DNA of 23,249 bases, taken from assembly GCA_017958015.1 (NCBI GenBank), contig JAGDDM010000138.1:1-23249 (forward strand). Reading direction: 5' to 3'. Under the pieces are notes generated by a model, which had not been told where the DNA came from, did no database searches, and was given only the letters and a program-made list of their open reading frames with translations. Of this stretch, positions 23,161 through 23,249 are shown in pieces. The DNA is from Abditibacteriota bacterium. GTDB taxonomy: Bacteria; Armatimonadota; UBA5829. The translations under genes were made by a program, and so were the position numbers. The first letter of the stretch is position 1. Every line of letters starts with the position of its first letter.

Positions 23161-23249
23161 ATGAAATACCTCATTCCCGTCTTTATACTGCTCGCGTCAT
23201 CTCTCGCCGCTTTCGGTGAGGGGAACGATGTCATAGGCGTGCTCACGGA
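23161..23249 (+). CDS. Start of a secreted protein, truncated by the window edge
   Basis: Only the first 29 codons are visible: MKYLIPVFILLASSLAAFGE then GNDVIGVLT. This is a clear Sec signal peptide (positive start, hydrophobic core, cleavage near AAFG). Its first residues resemble the signal peptide of paralog E (MKKYLIPLLILL), but what follows does not show the WETxGxG motif of the paralogs. No family can be named. Confidence 0.7.
   Translation, partial: MKYLIPVFILLASSLAAFGEGNDVIGVLT

Overview
This GC-rich window comes from a diderm bacterium. It has an outer-membrane-type beta-barrel protein with a Sec signal peptide and a terminal aromatic residue, consensus sigma70-type promoters, and Shine-Dalgarno sites of the GGAG type. 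The lineage cannot be fixed from the sequence alone. The C-terminal OB-like domain of the large secreted proteins recalls proteins I associate with Armatimonadota/Abditibacteriota, but this is only a weak hint.

Left two thirds (343-15691, minus strand): five tandem paralogous genes for secreted proteins. Each has a signal peptide followed by a phosphodiester-glycosidase (NAGPA / DUF2233-type) domain, a bacterial SH3 domain and fibronectin type III repeats. The four distal genes (about 1090-1100 aa) also carry a LamG-like jelly-roll, further beta-sandwich modules and a C-terminal OB-like domain. The promoter-proximal gene (549 aa) is a short version that stops after one FN3 domain. A sigma70-like promoter lies in front of it and a strong terminator follows the last gene, so the five may be one long transcription unit. 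The precise substrate is unknown; phosphodiester-linked sugars of surface or environmental glycans are plausible.

Right third (15876-22759, plus strand): a housekeeping block transcribed divergently from the secreted-protein cluster. It reads ffh, rpsP, khpA, rimM, trmD, rplS, lepB, then a hairpin, then rnhB, a YraN-family gene and a RodZ-like gene. A separately promoted, strongly translated outer-membrane protein gene follows. The block combines SRP targeting, ribosome assembly, tRNA modification, signal-peptide cleavage and cell-shape functions. At the right edge a truncated gene for a secreted protein begins, apparently on a leaderless transcript.

Intergenic DNA: the most unusual content is a family of nested palindromic repeats (at 62-265, 3636-3740, 7078-7260, 10605-10709 and 22804-23110). 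A core with two hairpins flanking a TTATAAT-type box occurs either alone, or inside an array of small hairpins separated by a 7-base spacer. That spacer is nearly uniform within an array, differs between arrays, and is inverted on the two sides of the core. Stem changes between copies are compensatory, which points to selection on structure. Three copies sit exactly in the gaps between the four large paralogs.
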